Origin: Rhea pennata
Taxonomy: Eukaryota; Chordata; Aves; Rheiformes; Rheidae
DNA: 64,000 bases
Direction: 5' to 3'
Assembly: GCF_028389875.1 (NCBI RefSeq)
Contig: NC_084672.1
Coordinates: 9,474,458 to 9,538,457 of the forward strand
Below the pieces are notes generated by a model. It worked only from the letters and a program-made list of their open reading frames with translations. It had not been told where the DNA came from and made no database searches. How positions within the stretch are numbered: position 1 is the first letter of the stretch; each line of letters starts with the position of its first letter. The translations under genes and the position numbers were made by a program. Of this stretch, positions 34,634 to 48,970 are shown piece by piece.

Positions 34634-37600
34634 GTGAGTCCAGCACATCTAGAAGGGCGTTATAGACGAGGAGGATGTGGTGAACGTGGACAGTGGACAC
34701 CGTAACCAGGTGCAGATGCCCCGCAGGACTGCAGCGTGACCGCACTGTGAGCCGCAGCATTGCCTTGCAGGCTGCCGGGCATAAAATTTGGGAAGTCTGT
34801 GATCCCCTTGATGATATTTGTCCAGATTCTTCTCTTCCCCCCTCCACCCAGTATTTTATTTACATATGGCCATATGTAACAGGCTCATCTGCCTCGCAGC
34901 AGGGAAACCTCCCTGTGTGATAGAAATGTGATGTCTTGTCCCTCGACACAACTTTCTTGGGGTCCTCTTCTCCCACCAGGGAAGTACACAAGAATCCTGC
35001 TGTGTGCTGCAGTTTGTGATTAAAAGCTTACTGAAACCCATAGGAGTCCTTCCAGATTTTCAATAAAATGTCAGTTTTCACCAAAGGCAACTGTTTTCTA
35101 GGGAAACTGTTCAAGTCCTCATCAAACTTCTAAGACACAAAGACCCCAAACCACTTTGCCCAAAGCCTAAGTATGTAGTTTTCAGTCAGTACCATGAATA
35201 AACAGAGTATGTTGTGGAGAAGTCCATATTTTCTGCATACTGTTTTTTCTCTGTCTTCTGCCATTTGTGTGGTAGGCAAGTTTTTTTTTTCTTTTTCCTT
35301 TTTTTTCCCACATTTTAAAATATTTCTTTCCCTCAGCCTGGGGAACCACTGATTCCTCTTGCTGCCTTTCTCATGAGTCTCTCCAGGATCATCTCTGTCT
35401 TCCTCGAGTGTGTACCACACCTCACAGGAGAGGATCTGCCACGTCTGCACTCTTTAGGTGGGACAGGACTGTCTACATGGCTAAAAATGCCTTTGCTTCT
35501 CACACTCTATCTAATTTGCTGTCCTTAGTTATCACACAGGCGCTGTAAGAGCTGCTACTTGCCAATACACACATTTGCGAAAATTTTCATCAAATATATT
35601 ACCTTTTGCTTTTCTAAGAGGCTTGAAGCCTGGCGCAAGTATAGAAAGCCACCAGTGCCCCATTGGCTTGCGTGTCCCCCTTGTCAGCAGTGCTGCAGAG
35701 CAGCTCCAGTTCAGGGTCCTGACTTTGTCCTCAGCTGGATGTCACTGAGCAGAACAGCCCAGCAGCAACGACCTGGCCTGTTACCGTTGAGCTCAGCAAA
35801 GCCTGGAAAGCAAAATTTTGATGTCAACAGGATCTTTTTGCCAGTAACTTCAGCAGACCCAGGCTGTCACCCCCCACACACACCATCTCAAACCACACAA
35901 GCTGAGTCCTGCTGGCCTTGTCCTTTGCTCAAGCAGAGGACCCATGCAACTCTGGGTGAACTACAGCCAGGCTGAAAAACGTGAGCATCAGACAGACTAT
36001 AGGTTCTTGCTTAGGTCTGGACTAGGACTGCCAGCTCAGAGCTGTTATTTTATTACTTTGGCACTTTGCACTGTTACGGTATGTCACGGCTGGACTCCAG
36101 ATGTACCCTACTGTAAGGTCTTGCTTTAAATATTCCCTGAGGATATACACAACTTTTCTGATTTTTTTTTAATGCTGCTAAAAGGATTAGTATCATTATT
36201 TATTTGGTTGACATTTTCTCCATGATACAGACATTTCAAAGAAGACATGCGTATACAGGCTAGGATTTTTCTTTTATGAGTGAGACAGCATCAAAAATCT
36301 TCTGCTCCTGTGAGGGTTTTAATTAAGAAGTGGTTCATTGAACAAAAGGTTTTTCTTATTATATGGACTTCAGAATGTTTTCCATTACCTTAATGTGGTC
36401 AACTGCCCTTTTCTGTAAATGGGCCCAGGAGTAGGGAGAGATAAGGAGGGAACAGGAGGTCCTTAAAGCATGGTTGCATGGATTAAGAGGGGGTGGTCCA
36501 AAGTGGAAGGGAGTGTGCAAAGCCACAAGGGAGGAGAGGGAGAGGCTGGGCTTGGAGGGGGTTTGACTTGAGAGAGGCCAAGGCTCAACCAGGACATTGA
36601 GAATCACTGTGGGCCGGAGGAGAGCGCTGGTTTGGCCAAAGCACCCCAATCAAGACACTCTTTGGTCATTGGAAATGCCCTTAGGCCTGCCCTGCACAGG
36701 TGGTGACCCAAAGAGAGGGATCACCTGCACTTCCCACAGATGCAAGCCGGCGGAGCCCACCTGCGTGGCAGGGCGCAGGGAACATCTGCCCTCCCAGGGC
36801 CACAACAAGCCTAGCGCGACGTGGTGCCCTCACCGCAGCGAGGTAAGGCTCTGCTCTCCGCAGGGTTTTCTTTTTTGTCTTGCTGCCCAAATATAAAGAT
36901 ATGAGAAGATTCCTCATCCTTTCTTATATTGATGTACTTGAACATTTCCACTCTCTCGCTTCCTCACGCACCAGTGTGACACACGTATCTGGTCAGCAAG
37001 TGGAGTCCTCCCATGAGGACCTAACTTAGTAGAAACCAGGCGCTTTGCTTGCTTCTTTTCACCTTTCTTACAGTAAGGTGAAGTTAGGTTTTTAAGCACG
37101 AGAGGGAAAAGCAGAGTTTTCCCTGAGCTGTAACAGCAAGGTGGAAGCACTGTAGATTTTTTCTTCTGGATAAATTAAATGGCCTGTGACTTAGCTATAT
37201 TGCCTCTTAAATCCACCCTTATGTCTGTTCACCATCACCACCAATGTCGCTATCTGATTCTTCTTGACTCTTTCAATAGCCGTTTTTTGAATTGTAGTAA
37301 GGATTATATGTGACTTCAACACTTTGCTTTCTTGCAAAACAGCATCCATTCCCTCAAAGCTCTTCCTCCTGACTCCCTCCATCCCATCTTCTCTCATTTA
37401 ATGATGTTTTTATTCATCTACTATGTGGACTTTCCTGCTAACTTCTCAGATTATGTAAATCCATACAATTGAGCAAAATTTGTGGAGTAATGATGATTCC
37501 CATTGTCTGCCTGCAGAACTGTTAAATTCTACAGTTAATGTCAACAGCTTCAATAAACAGTGGGTTATAAAGAGTAGGTGAGGAAACAAAATAAAAAATT

Positions 37601-38302
37601 TTTTGAAGGAGAGTCCTATGCAATCGCTGAATTCCCAATGAGCTGTGTTTTCAGAAGTACTAGAGTAACCCAAATCACTTAAACACTTTGGAAGTGTTTA
37701 TCTCATGTATTGTTTATGGCTCTGTCCTGTGGCTGCAGAGTTAAGAACAAATAGGGGTGGAAGCTCTTTGGGAGTGTTTACAGCAAAAATGAAGATGAAT
37801 AGTTTTCATACCTGTACATACTTTGCCCAACATTCAGCTACACAGTATGCAAAATTGTCAGCAGGATGCCTATGAACATACACAAATATCCATCAAAAAA
37901 TCAAACAAATAACTGACTTGAAAAGCAGTGTTCTTGAAGCAACCTGTCTTTTTTCACTTGCCTACAGTGTTCTGGGTTTCCACCATATCCTTCCCCCTCT
38001 GTGTTTTCTACTTGCTAGGCTTTTCTCTGTCATATCTGGTTGAAATTGGCCTGCAAGTTCAAAAGCTTTCGATAGGAGGCCTGACAGCTGATAGACAGAA
38101 AGCACCGCTTTATATCCTGATTTTCTTAGCTGATTTCAAGTAAGAGATTAGCCCTCTTCAAAAGTGATAATACTTTAACCATGTTTGTTTTTAGAGAGCG
38201 TAAGCACATTACTTAGGAATTTTCTGACTGCATTTAGGCTTGGAGCATTTTGGGATTTTTAATACGTCCGTGTCAGTGAATGTCTCGTCATCGTTTCCCC
38301 AG

Positions 38303-38441
38303 CTCAGACGAAAGCTGAGAACGGGGTGTCCGTCTGTTATTCCCCACCATACTCAAAAGGGTGAGCAGCTTGTAGCTGTTCCTCCGATCCTACCAAGACA
38401 ACCAATTACAGTAATAACAGAGAAGTGTCATTTCTCATGTG
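38303..38441 (+). other. Candidate internal exon (unverified)
   Basis: 139 nt between acceptor TCGTTTCCCCAG and donor TGTG|GTAAGT. One frame is open across it (starting LRRKLRTGCPSV). It does not join in frame to the 34502-34633 candidate: direct splicing gives an early stop. Low confidence. Confidence 0.15.
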
Positions 38442-40054
38442 GTAAGTAGGTGTATTTTACGGGGCTAAATGTGGAGATGTGCTGGTGAGATGACCCAGGC
38501 TTACTCCCTATCCAGGTCAGACAGGCTGGCACGTTGTCCGTGGGTTTCAGAAATAATCTAAAAGCAGGGTAAAAGATCAGCCTCCACCTCAGATTGTCAA
38601 AATTGGTGTTAACAGCAAGGCTGATGACTCGCTTGTCTCAGAAAAATCACTTATGAGGGTTTCACACTTTTTTGAAATCCCCTCAGTGGTTCAGAAGCAA
38701 ATATAGATATGCTGAAGAGCCCAGGTTTGCTTAGGTAGCATCCTAAGCCAAGTAGAGACCTCAGCATAAGACGACCCTTTCTAACGTATATTGACTTAAT
38801 CTGTGCAACAAAAGAATGGTACCTCGAAAGTGGGCAGTCGTAAGCCAAGTGCCTGGGAAAGCTGGTCCGATAAACAAGCTTAGTTTATTCCACTTTTACT
38901 CCAGAAAGAGAGACTAGGCAAGACCACCAAGTTATATTGCAAGTAGCAGTTTTCAGATGTAGAGCAAAGTTTGAGAGGGAAGAATAATGACCATATGCAC
39001 TAGAATAAAAATATTTCACTCAATAAAGGTATAGGCTTGCCATATGCTTCCTAATCTGTGCACTTTGATCAGTCCTGAGTGTCTAATTGGCATGACCAAT
39101 GTATGTTTAATTTCCTGTAATCATGCACAGTGTGAGTCCTATATTCTGACTGGGTCAAAAGCAGCCAAGAATGGCAAGACAGCAGCCCTCATGATTACCA
39201 CTGAGCTAGCAGACTTCAAGGTATATCAGGCCAGTTTCACATAGACCCAACTGGACTCAGCAGGCTTTTCTGCAAAACTAGATGGGTAATAGAAACCTCC
39301 TAAGATGGTTAACGGAAAGTGCCTAAGAGATGCCAAAGCACACAGGATTTAAGGGTATTTAAAAAAAATAACAATAAGACATAGATTTATAAGTACAGAT
39401 CTGAAGTTCTCTGCAGCGTCAGAAATATCAGGAAACCTGAAACTACAGGAAACTCCCTTGGGTTTGCTTTCTTTCGCTTTTCTCAGACCTTTGACTCAGG
39501 TTCCCAGATACTGTTTGGATTTTACATTGGTTTACCTCAGAACTGGATGAAGCTCAGTAGTTTTGGCTGAGTTTCTGAGTGAGTTCAATCAAATCGTCAT
39601 ATATATGAACTCAAAAACTTAGCATGAAGCACCTAGTGGGAATTCACATTTGCAGCCCCAAAACCAATAATACATTCTCGAGAGCAGTGTTGGATTGGCA
39701 CCTTGTACTGCTGCCCAGAAGAAGCTGTTAAATATCTCATGGTACTTTTGACATCAACCAAATATTGCATCTCCCCTGTCTCTTTGTCTAACATAACTGC
39801 CTCTAGTTTTCTGCAGTTGATATCTCTGCAGTATTTGCTTCCTGCCCCAAATTGCTCTTTAAAGTTCCTTAGCCTGCACTGAAACACTCTGGGTGATGGA
39901 TTATACAGAAGCATTTTGAAGAGCACTAAGTAAATACTAATTAATGATACATAGGTCCTAATTTTATGGCCTTCGTTCTCATCCTACCATGCACTCAGAC
40001 TTGGACAGGTAATGTCTCATCTTTCAGGACAAAACATACTGGGGAATTTTTAGT

Positions 40055-40165
40055 GGATCACAGGACAATTCAGGGCAGAAGGGACCTCGGGAGATCTGTA
40101 GTCCAACCTCCTGCTTGAGACAGGGTCAACTCTGAGGTCAGACCAGTTGTTCAGGGCTTTAGCAT
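40055..40165 (-). mobile_element. CR1 LINE fragment (3' end)
   Basis: Reads like the antisense of a CR1 3' end: GGGACCTCGGGAGATC, then AGTCCAACCTCCTGCTTGAG and GGTCAGACCAGTTGTTCAGG. It is short and diverged, with no coding remnant. Confidence 0.75.
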
Positions 40166-41393
40166 TATTCCCCCCCCCCCCCAAGCAAGGCAATAATTCA
40201 TTCTCTTGAGAAAAGGCTACTTGAGTAGCCTTATTTTACGTTCATGCATGTAACTTACCTTTCCTCGAATGCATGTGGTTCTGCAGCAACATGTGCAAGT
40301 AACACAACAGTGAGCTTACCGCAAAATAGCCTCCTGCAGCCAATTTTCTGTAGCATCTTTTATCTCTCTGGTAGATCTGCCTCTGTTCTCCCTATCTTTG
40401 ATTTTTGTCTGGCTTACCTACAGATGGAGTTTACCTGCAGACTTGTGATTGAGGTGCAGTACTTTCAAAGGCAAAAATGTGAAAATACGGTAAATTGCCA
40501 AGACTTGTAATTGAGTTTTGAAGGACGAAGCCTCATTGGCTGTGATTTGTCAGTAAATAGTTGTTATTTAAATTGTACTGTTTGTTATTTGGATGTTCCT
40601 ACAGAAGCATTTCGTCATCTGTTTTTTAAAGAAGCTAAAAAATATCTCTGGGTCAAATATTGCTTTTGCATTTGGACTCTGTTATGGTGACAAAGCATTT
40701 TGGTATTTGCATTACTTGCTTGCAGCTAATGCTATGCCCCTGGAGGTTCTTTCATTTCAAAGAACATTTTCTGTACAGGAGCCATATGTGTAGAAAAGAT
40801 AAGATTTGCAATTGTATTTTTAAAAATAATGCAAAGGTCAAATGAACATCTCTAACTCTCCTGTCATCTGTGAGCTTCCTCATGGCCAGGCTTGGCTCTG
40901 AGTGTTTTTGGGAGCATGGCACAAGCATTTGCTTACATTGCTGGTGGTTGAACCATTGTTGAACAAATGGTAGGAAATAGTCTCGGTGAGAGATGAGAGA
41001 CATGGGAAAACCCTTGAAAGATAATATAGTGAAGTGGTATTTTTCTGAGTTAAGCTTTTAATTTGGTTTCTACACCCAAAGGAAAAGACGTTGCAGCTGC
41101 TGTTAAGTTTACCTGAAAGTTGTAGATGATGGTAACGAGTGGCCAATTTTTATTTTGGAAAAGTGCACTGGAAAGTCAGTATCACTCTATTCTCGTCCTT
41201 GTTTTTCATGCAGGTACCTGCTTTGAAGACTACAGATGTTCTGCTACTGACCTCAGAGGCTTGAGGATGAGCTGTAAACCTCCAGGGAGCACCTTGCTTT
41301 ATTCTCACTTTCTCCCCTTCACTGAACTGTTTTTACTTCCTCAGGCTCAGCTTCCAGGAGATGGGCAGCATCGCTCATGTGAGCACAGGGCCG

Positions 41394-41410
41394 TGACCTT
41401 GACAAGGTCA
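41394..41410. promoter_or_regulatory. Palindrome of two ERR/NR5A-type half sites
   Basis: TGACCTTG-A-CAAGGTCA is a perfect 8-bp inverted repeat with one spacer base. The left half reads TCAAGGTCA on the minus strand, the textbook extended half site of ERR and NR5A nuclear receptors. No nearby promoter was identified, so function is only a possibility. Confidence 0.3.
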
Positions 41411-42189
41411 AGGCAGGATCTGCTTGCAGTCCGGATCTGGTGTAACCATGTCTGCCATTTGAATCGCCCTGTGTTAAATTATAGGCTCAGCATTTTCAGG
41501 CATCATTGGTCAAACTGCGATCAAAGGCAAAGGAAATAATAGAATTTATCAAGATTTCCTGCATAGCAGCTTCCTGATTTCTGAATCCCCAGAGCATCTC
41601 CATGAGCTGAACTACAGAACCACAGTGGATAGAGATGACTGAGCTGTCCTTGGGCTCCCCATTTAGCCCTGTGATTCACAGCGCAAGAGCCCCATGAATA
41701 CCTGATGCTGCATGAGGTGGTACAAGTTTGGCTGAGGCTTTCAGTCCCCTTCATGAATTCGAATTCTCAATTCCCATGAAAAAAAAAGGGGGGGGGGGAA
41801 CCAGAGGTCCAGCTCTCTTAGAGACTCTCTGACAATCATGACATCCAAGGTTGCTGGAGGACAGATTTATGGTTTTCCATCATATGCCCCATTTCTCTTC
41901 TGCTGTTCCTTGGTCAGCTCATTTTCTGAGATCCTTCTGATTTAGGATATAGTGTGCCTTCTCCTCCCTTTCACTACTCTGCTGACAGCAGCATGCTTTT
42001 TGAGAGAATACCTGAGAACACAAATCCATCAGGAATTTCAATGAGACTGGCTTGTTTGAAAATGTCAGCTCTAAGCTTTGTCCATCTGTCTTCTTATGGA
42101 TGCACATTTCTATATATAAAAAAGTAATGCTTCTCTAGAGATGTAATCTTGCAGGTATTTTGTTCCTCTGTTTGAGCTCTGTACTCTAA

Positions 42190-42245
42190 AAGAGGCAGGA
42201 TGAAATCCTGGCCCTGTTCAAGTCAATTGGAGTCCTGCTGGTAAC
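42190..42245. repeat. Possible ancient interspersed repeat fragment
   Basis: GATGAAATCCTGGCCCTGTT and the following CAAGTCAATTGGAGTCCTG resemble a widespread sauropsid repeat of the form GAAATCCTGGCCCCATTGAA. Family name not assigned; recalled similarity only. Confidence 0.3.
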
Positions 42246-45200
42246 TCTTTATTTGTATTTTATTTCTACTGGCCTCTCTCCAGGCCTGCATAATGTTAAT
42301 GTGTTTAATGTGCCTTCTCTAAAATCTGATCCTCTGCTCTTTTCCATCTCAGGCCATTAAATGCAGTGATGTCGGTCTTCATTTTCACAGATGAGAACAG
42401 GTATATTGATTTATTTATCATTTTTATAAACTCAGAAAATCAGTGTTACAAGTTAATTGTTCTGTTCAGTGATCAAGGACTATTAAATACTCTAGGCACT
42501 GCATGCAAGTGCTGAACGCTGCTTCTTAGCAAAGGGCTGGTCAAATTTAGCCTTAATTGCTGCTCTGGTAAGCTCACTGTGCACAGCCAGGGCCCCAGGA
42601 TCCTTGGGGCCCTTGCTGCTCTGCACCACTGCTCCTTTCAGTCGTGCCGTGGGCTGGGTTAGCTAGGGAGGATTCCCTTGAGAGGGATGTCCATCCTGCC
42701 AAGCAGAGCCCTGCCAATAGTAAATGCTAGAAAGCAATATTTCTGCAGCCTCCTTCTTTTCTTGAGCATTAAGTCCCTAATTTTGGGTGCTTACATTGCT
42801 ATACTTGGGTGCTTCTCCTCGTCCCAGGCCCAGAGTGATGCTTCTCTGTGTTGCTGCAGCACAGCTGGATTGCAGATTTGCTGGATTGCCACCACTCTTG
42901 GCTGCAATTGCTGCCATGGTCTAAGCTGCAGGCCACGCCGGTGAGGACCAGGGACAATTTCTTGTGCAGTTGGGGGGGATTCAAACTCACCTCTTCCAGC
43001 TCCCAAATAATTTGTGTCTGTCCCTTCTGGGGTGACACTAAGGCCTCCAGCTTCACTTTTTCACAGGCGTGGTGCACTCTGGTGAGGCCATGTTGAGGTT
43101 GCCCCCTGCACACCTCCACGTGCAGCGGCCGGAGGGGGCACGAGAGGCTGTCCAAGCTGAGCACCTCGGCCGGACAGGGGAAAGGTGCTGAACTGCCCTG
43201 CCTGGATGGCAGCAGCCATCTGCTAATGCAGGAGCAAAACATAGATACCTGAAGAATTTGCCAGTTAAATTGCATTTATTAAGGGGAGTTTCGAGGCTAG
43301 CTGCACTGAACCCAAGCACTCAAACTCCCTCGCGTCAGGCTCCCACCCACTTTTGTTGATCTAAGCTTCAGTATTAGAAGGGAAGGTGTGTGTGTTAGGA
43401 CAGTCTTGCCAGAAGCTGTGCTCATCCTTCATACTGATTTGCAGAAGAAAGTGTGTTATAGAGAAGTTCTCCCCTAATTCATTTTCAGTTAATGGGTAAA
43501 AAGAGCTGGCACAGCTTGAAAAGTGCAGCGCATGTAGTTTAGGAAAGTCTCAAGTCACAGTGGGAAGAGTTAAACTGTGCTTAGTTAGTCTTGTTAATCT
43601 GATTTATTATAAGCAAAAACACTCAAAGCAAAACAGCAATCCCTTAGATTTTTGTAAGAGATCTGACAACTATTTTGCAGAGGCATCCAATAACATTTAA
43701 GAGTATTAAAAAAGCATATATAATTGCCTCCTAAGAGACTTTTTTTTGCCTTAGAAATCAAGAGAATAGGAAGTGGCAGTCCTGATGAATAACAATAAAG
43801 AGAGGCTGAATTCTCAGGAACAGTATTGTGAAAGAGGTGTCTAAAGAATATATTCATACTGGCAAAACTTTACACAAATATTTAGGGAGTAAATGACTTG
43901 TTTTCAAGCACAAAAACAGCATTCCTCCAAAAACGGTATGTACAGATCCCTCCCCTCCTCAACTAGCAAATATTGGACCCTGTCACCGAATTTTTTGTGC
44001 CTTAGAATTTAATGCACAGGTAAGTAGACTAGATCTGGCCTTAATATTAAAGATGGGGGAGAGAAGCTAGACACTGAATGCAGTTTTGTTTTAAAAAGCC
44101 TGCTTGGTCCTGCAATTTGGCAGAAATTCAATCTCACATTAAACAACTTTGTGATCATGATACCAAAAAAAATTTTTAAATCTGTGTATCATCTTTGAAG
44201 GTTATTACACAGGAAATGTGTCTGGGATAGGAAGAAACATGGTCTTATTATGTGTGGCTCACTGGCATGCAGTTACATTCTGCTTTGCTACAGTGTCATT
44301 CTGGTGCACCAGTAGTGCTGAGGAGGCAAGGATTTAGCAATGCTGTTGCAGGGTGCTGGAGGAGGCACAGTCTGTCCCAGCACAGACAAATCCGGTGAGT
44401 CATTAAGCCATTAAAGTGAAGTACTTTCAGCCACGCTCTATTCCGATGTTTCACAGGTTTGTCTTTCCGAATTCCCGCAGGGATGTTCCAGCGCCTTGCT
44501 GGTCCCCTCCACGTGCTGAGCTGAGGCAGCAGCGCGAGTCGGGCTGCGGCGCTGGGGGGCCCAGAGGCCGTTTCTCACCAGTGTCCCCACTGCCTCCTGG
44601 CTTCCCGCTGCCCCCAGGCAGGTGTCTGCCACATCAGCCTGGTGAGCTTTGCTCACGGGTCTCGGGAGGGACCCCAGTTCCCGCAGGTTATGTGGAAGGC
44701 AGTGAGGTTGAGGCCAGCAGGAGGTAGGCAAGGAAGTCCCATGCGGCTGCTGGGAAACACCTGCGACTTCAGCCTATGGGGAAGTGTTGTAAAATGTCAG
44801 TAGTCCCTCTGAAGGCAATCCTGGCCTCAGGATCGCATCTGAAGAAGCATGGCTATGAGTTATATATCTAGTTACTTATTTTCCTTGTGTGGAAAAAAAA
44901 AAACCAACAAATTTTAGGATGCAAGATCACACTCTGAAGGGAGACAGGACTAGGGGTCATGTCTGTGCTGGGTCTTGGCCTGGGGCAGACCTGACTGGAA
45001 ATGGCTTCCTTGGGGCCACCTAGATCTGAAGCTGAAGGCCTGGTGACGCTGGATGGTAAGGCTGTCAACTTGGAAGAGCTAGCTGAGAACTGAATTTCTG
45101 GTTCTTCCCTTCACAGAGGACAAAATAGGAATGGAGAGTGGAAGGTGCCACAGGAGTCATTGGGACTCTGTTGTGGGGTGACCTTTGCTTTTAACAGGAT

Positions 45201-48200
45201 CAACCAGATCCAGCCCACATCTGAAATGGGACATGCCTGAGGTCCTTCCCTTCAGCTGTTTGTCCAAAACAATTCCCCATGGCTATGTAATAATTTCCTA
45301 CACCTGACATCAGATCAATTTTTTCCAGCACTTAATATATGCAGTTTCACACCCATTAACTTTCACTGAGTCCACTTAACGCTGTGGGTCTGGTGCACAC
45401 TAATTCTTCAAAGGCCTTGGATCTAAATAGGGTACTCCGTCAGTGACATGTAAAACTATTAGTAAGATAAATGCATTAATGCCCTACAGCAGCTCTATAA
45501 AGAGTATCCATGGCTATTAAGTACCTCTTTCAGACAGCAGTAAGGCTCTGCAGGTGGAAACCCTCATAGGTGGTGGAAGCCAAATGCCCTGTGAGATGTG
45601 TGGAGCTCTGTAGCTCTTCTGAGCCTGCTGGCCTGATGATAGGGAGGGATTGCTCCCAGAAACGCTTCCCTGTGACTGCTTTGTCAGTGTTACAGCCTCA
45701 CATTTCAGTCAAAATGCCTTCCTTGCTGGAAGGAGGACAGAACTACTGAGGATGACCCACAGCACTTAGACCCAATGCCCAGACACACTATTCTATTGTG
45801 TAGACAACTAGCTCATACTGATACATGATTTTTTTTGTTGTTCCTAGCATTAACCATGTGGTTTTCACAGTGTTTTCTGGCTGATCTGCTTCCCTTGACT
45901 TCCAGTTGTTAAAGGTTCATGGCTGGTTGCTGAGTTTCACCATCTGTTCAAACATCAACCTCATTTTTTTAGAGCAATCAGTGTAACTATGACCTGTGTT
46001 ACTCCTGCCCTGTTGTATCTCCAGACAAATTTTTACTCTCTCATCCCAGTAGACAGCAATGTAAAAAGACATTTTGGGGGGGAGGGGAAGTTGCTCTTTT
46101 TCTTGGAAAGCCTGCAGCAACGTGTCTCCCCAAAAGGCAAACTTAGACCTAAGACTGAAAAAATAATCGATCAGTTATAAATGTGAACCTCAAAGAAAAG
46201 ACATTCTTCAAAGCTTTTAATTCACAAGACCTCTTGCACTTTGTGTCTCCGCAACCGCACAGTGAGTGCCCTGCTGAGCTGAAACTACCATGTCTCTATC
46301 CAGGCAGTCAAGCTTGATTTCATCAGAAATTTGCTTTTGCTCCTTCATGCACCGCTTCCAGCCGCAACTGGTCTACCCCTGCAGAGCAGTCAGCACCTGA
46401 AAGACAGCAAGAGAGGTAAATACACTGCAAAGATATTGAAACTACTGCTTCATGAAACTGCCTCTCCAGTGAACCGGGCTGGAGAAAACACAAGGGATGA
46501 TCTCCCCAGTTAAGGCAGTTTGATGTAGGGGCAGGGCCATGATGCTGGTCTGAGTCTGATGGGAGGGACTGAGAGGGAGGTGGGGCGGGTGTCTCTGCCA
46601 CCCTAGGAAATCCTGGGTATCCCCACTGGGCAGCCAGCCCTTTCCCTGTGCCCTAGCACTTTGGTGAGGGGGGCTGTGTGTCATTGGCAAATAATAACAG
46701 CACAAGTGAAGTCAGTTGAAGCTCATTTTAGAGCACAAGGCTCCACTGCACTAGGCAATGATGTCTTTGCTGGTAGGAAGGGTATGCAATGAAATGGCCA
46801 GACTCAGGGTGAAGATTTTCATTCTCACCTTGAGAAAGCTGTTATTTAGCACATTCTTTTTGAAATGTAAACTTCTCTTCCTTTCATGCTCAAATTAATT
46901 CATCAACCTTTTCTGCAGCTGAGGGAGCTGGAGCTTGCTGAGGTGAAGCCAGTAGCATTTGATAGTGCTTTGAATATCTTGAGATTAAGAAACAAGTGAA
47001 ACTAAGATTTATTTAGCACTTTAAAGACCTATAAGGGAAGAAAAAAGGCAGTAAAGGGAAGATATTAGAGTAGTTTCTGAAGACCTAATAACACCACCAA
47101 ATTCTGCAGCTTCTCTTGTGGGTTAATATTTTTATACTAAGCTAAAACTAAAAGCACTTCAGACAGTATAATCCAAAAGTCATTGCAAAAGAAGATAACT
47201 CCAACTTCCAACCTTTTATTTAAAAAGAATGTCCTACAGGGAATTTAATCATACTGTGCTAATCACTTTCATTATCACTGATACCAGCAAAAGACTTCAC
47301 AAAGTTCTCTGAAGAGCAACTTAGTAATACGGTGCCATCAGCATTTTACAGTTTCAGGTTGTTTGTTTGTAGCCCCTGCGAATACAGGGTGTGTGTCAGC
47401 GTGTGTCTTGGCTCTTCAGAGATAAAATATTCGCTTTATATCCCCCTTCCTCCAGCATCAGAGCACTCTTCCAAGAATCGCTTTACCAATGAAATCTCAG
47501 AGGATCTGATAGAGAGGGAATTTCCAGGATTCTATAAAAATTTAATAGGGTTCCACAGAAATTATTAGAAAAACCCAGAGAATCGAACTCTTTCCCTGTG
47601 GGTTTTAACCATCCAAAGTATTTCTCTTATGATGATGTAGCTCTGGTAAGCTTCTCTACTGAATGTTTTCCTATAAAGGAAAAACGCATCTTTTTGTATT
47701 AAGATCGTGGAACACCGCAATTTTCCACATAAAGGAAAAGATGAGTATTTGTTTCGTAATCCCTTTTGCCCTTGTCATGGCCACTTTTTAATGCTAATAT
47801 GTCATAGAATTCAGAGAGGAACCAAGGAGCAATTTAATAGACCTGCCTTCCCATGGTGACAGGGACCCCACTCCTGTTCATTGCCAGTCACACGTCCTCG
47901 CAGAGAAACATGACGGCCAACACAGACAGCTAGTCCAGACTGTCCTCAGTGTTGGATTAATGAGCAGGAAAGTCTTTGTAGTGTATGTATGCTTTGTCTT
48001 ATTTCTTTAAATAAGACAGATCTTGAGATACACTGTGCTGGCACCAGCGCGTAGCATACTGGGGACACACCGTGGTACAGTGCCTGCAGGACATGAGGCG
48101 CCTGCCCAATATTAGGAACTCAATAACACATTTAGTATAGGATTCAAATAGTATGTTCCACTGAAGTCCAGAAAATTAAGGCTTTCAGAAATGGTTAAAC

Positions 48201-48484
48201 TCATGTCATTGGGTATCCAGATGCCCATATGTTAATGACTAAAGCAGGAAGCGTGATGCTTAGCAGGAGCTTTCAGTGCTCCAGGACTTAGGCATTTAGG
48301 CTGTATCTTCACCTGATATAAAAAAAAAGTTTAGCTCTGCTGAGATGGTGTGATGGCTAAAATCATAGACTTTTGTTCATAAATTAGATGTAGTGCAACA
48401 TTTGGTGGAGCAACAGCAGAACTATTTAAGGATTCTAAAAAAGCTGAACTTAAATATCATGCTATTGTTTTTTAAACCCCATTT

Positions 48485-48555
48485 GGGGCCAGATTCCTCG
48501 CTGGTGTGCATCGTTCTGACTTTGTGGAGCTACACTAATTGAAATCTGCAGAGGA
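48485..48555. repeat. Possible ancient palindromic interspersed repeat
   Basis: GGGGCCAGATTCCTCGCTGG followed by a segment containing GTGGAGCTACACTAATT resembles a hairpin-like repeat common in turtle and bird DNA. The copy is diverged. Family not assigned. Confidence 0.35.
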
Positions 48556-48951
48556 TCCCTCTCTCTTGTGTTACGTTTAAAATATTCATACAATTAAACA
48601 GCACTTTGAAGTGTTCTAGAGCGAGCTAGATATACTCTGCTTTACTTTGAGTGAAAATGGAGATGAAAATGGAATTGTTTTAATTAGATTTGGTCCTAAG
48701 AAAACGTGCCATGTCCTTGCTGGATTTTCCTTGCTAAGTGATATTGCGCCCTCTCCTTACGGCTCAGAACGGCTGGCCCGGTGCAGAGGGGAACATAATA
48801 AATAGTTAGTGCTAATCATTCTCATTTTGGAGTGAAATAAGAAGGAGGGGCATGTTTTTAATTCACTGAGCTGTATTAGTCTACAGAGGAGGGGTGAAAC
48901 AGAGGGCTCAAATGCATCTCGACTTGAGGAATAGGTTTGGTCTTTTTTTCC

Positions 48952-48970
48952 TTTTTTTTTTTTTTTTTTT
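48952..48970. repeat. Poly(T) tract
   Basis: A nineteen-base T run, preceded by another T-rich run. Simple sequence. Confidence 0.9.

Larger units (their letters stand above)
26220..40050. other. Intergenic-looking DNA
   Basis: AT-rich DNA with no conserved gene recognised on either strand. Contents of note are given separately: a 42-bp tandem duplication (29036-29119) and candidate exons at 29339, 34502 and 38303. Open frames are short and lack a recognisable domain. A strong donor also occurs at 27721 (after an acceptor at 27531) and another at 28091, neither with convincing coding content. Confidence 0.5.

Noticed and set aside
42799..43275. 158-codon minus-strand frame
   Set aside because: Considered as a single-exon gene or retroviral remnant; no motif of either was seen and overlapping frames on both strands are equally open.
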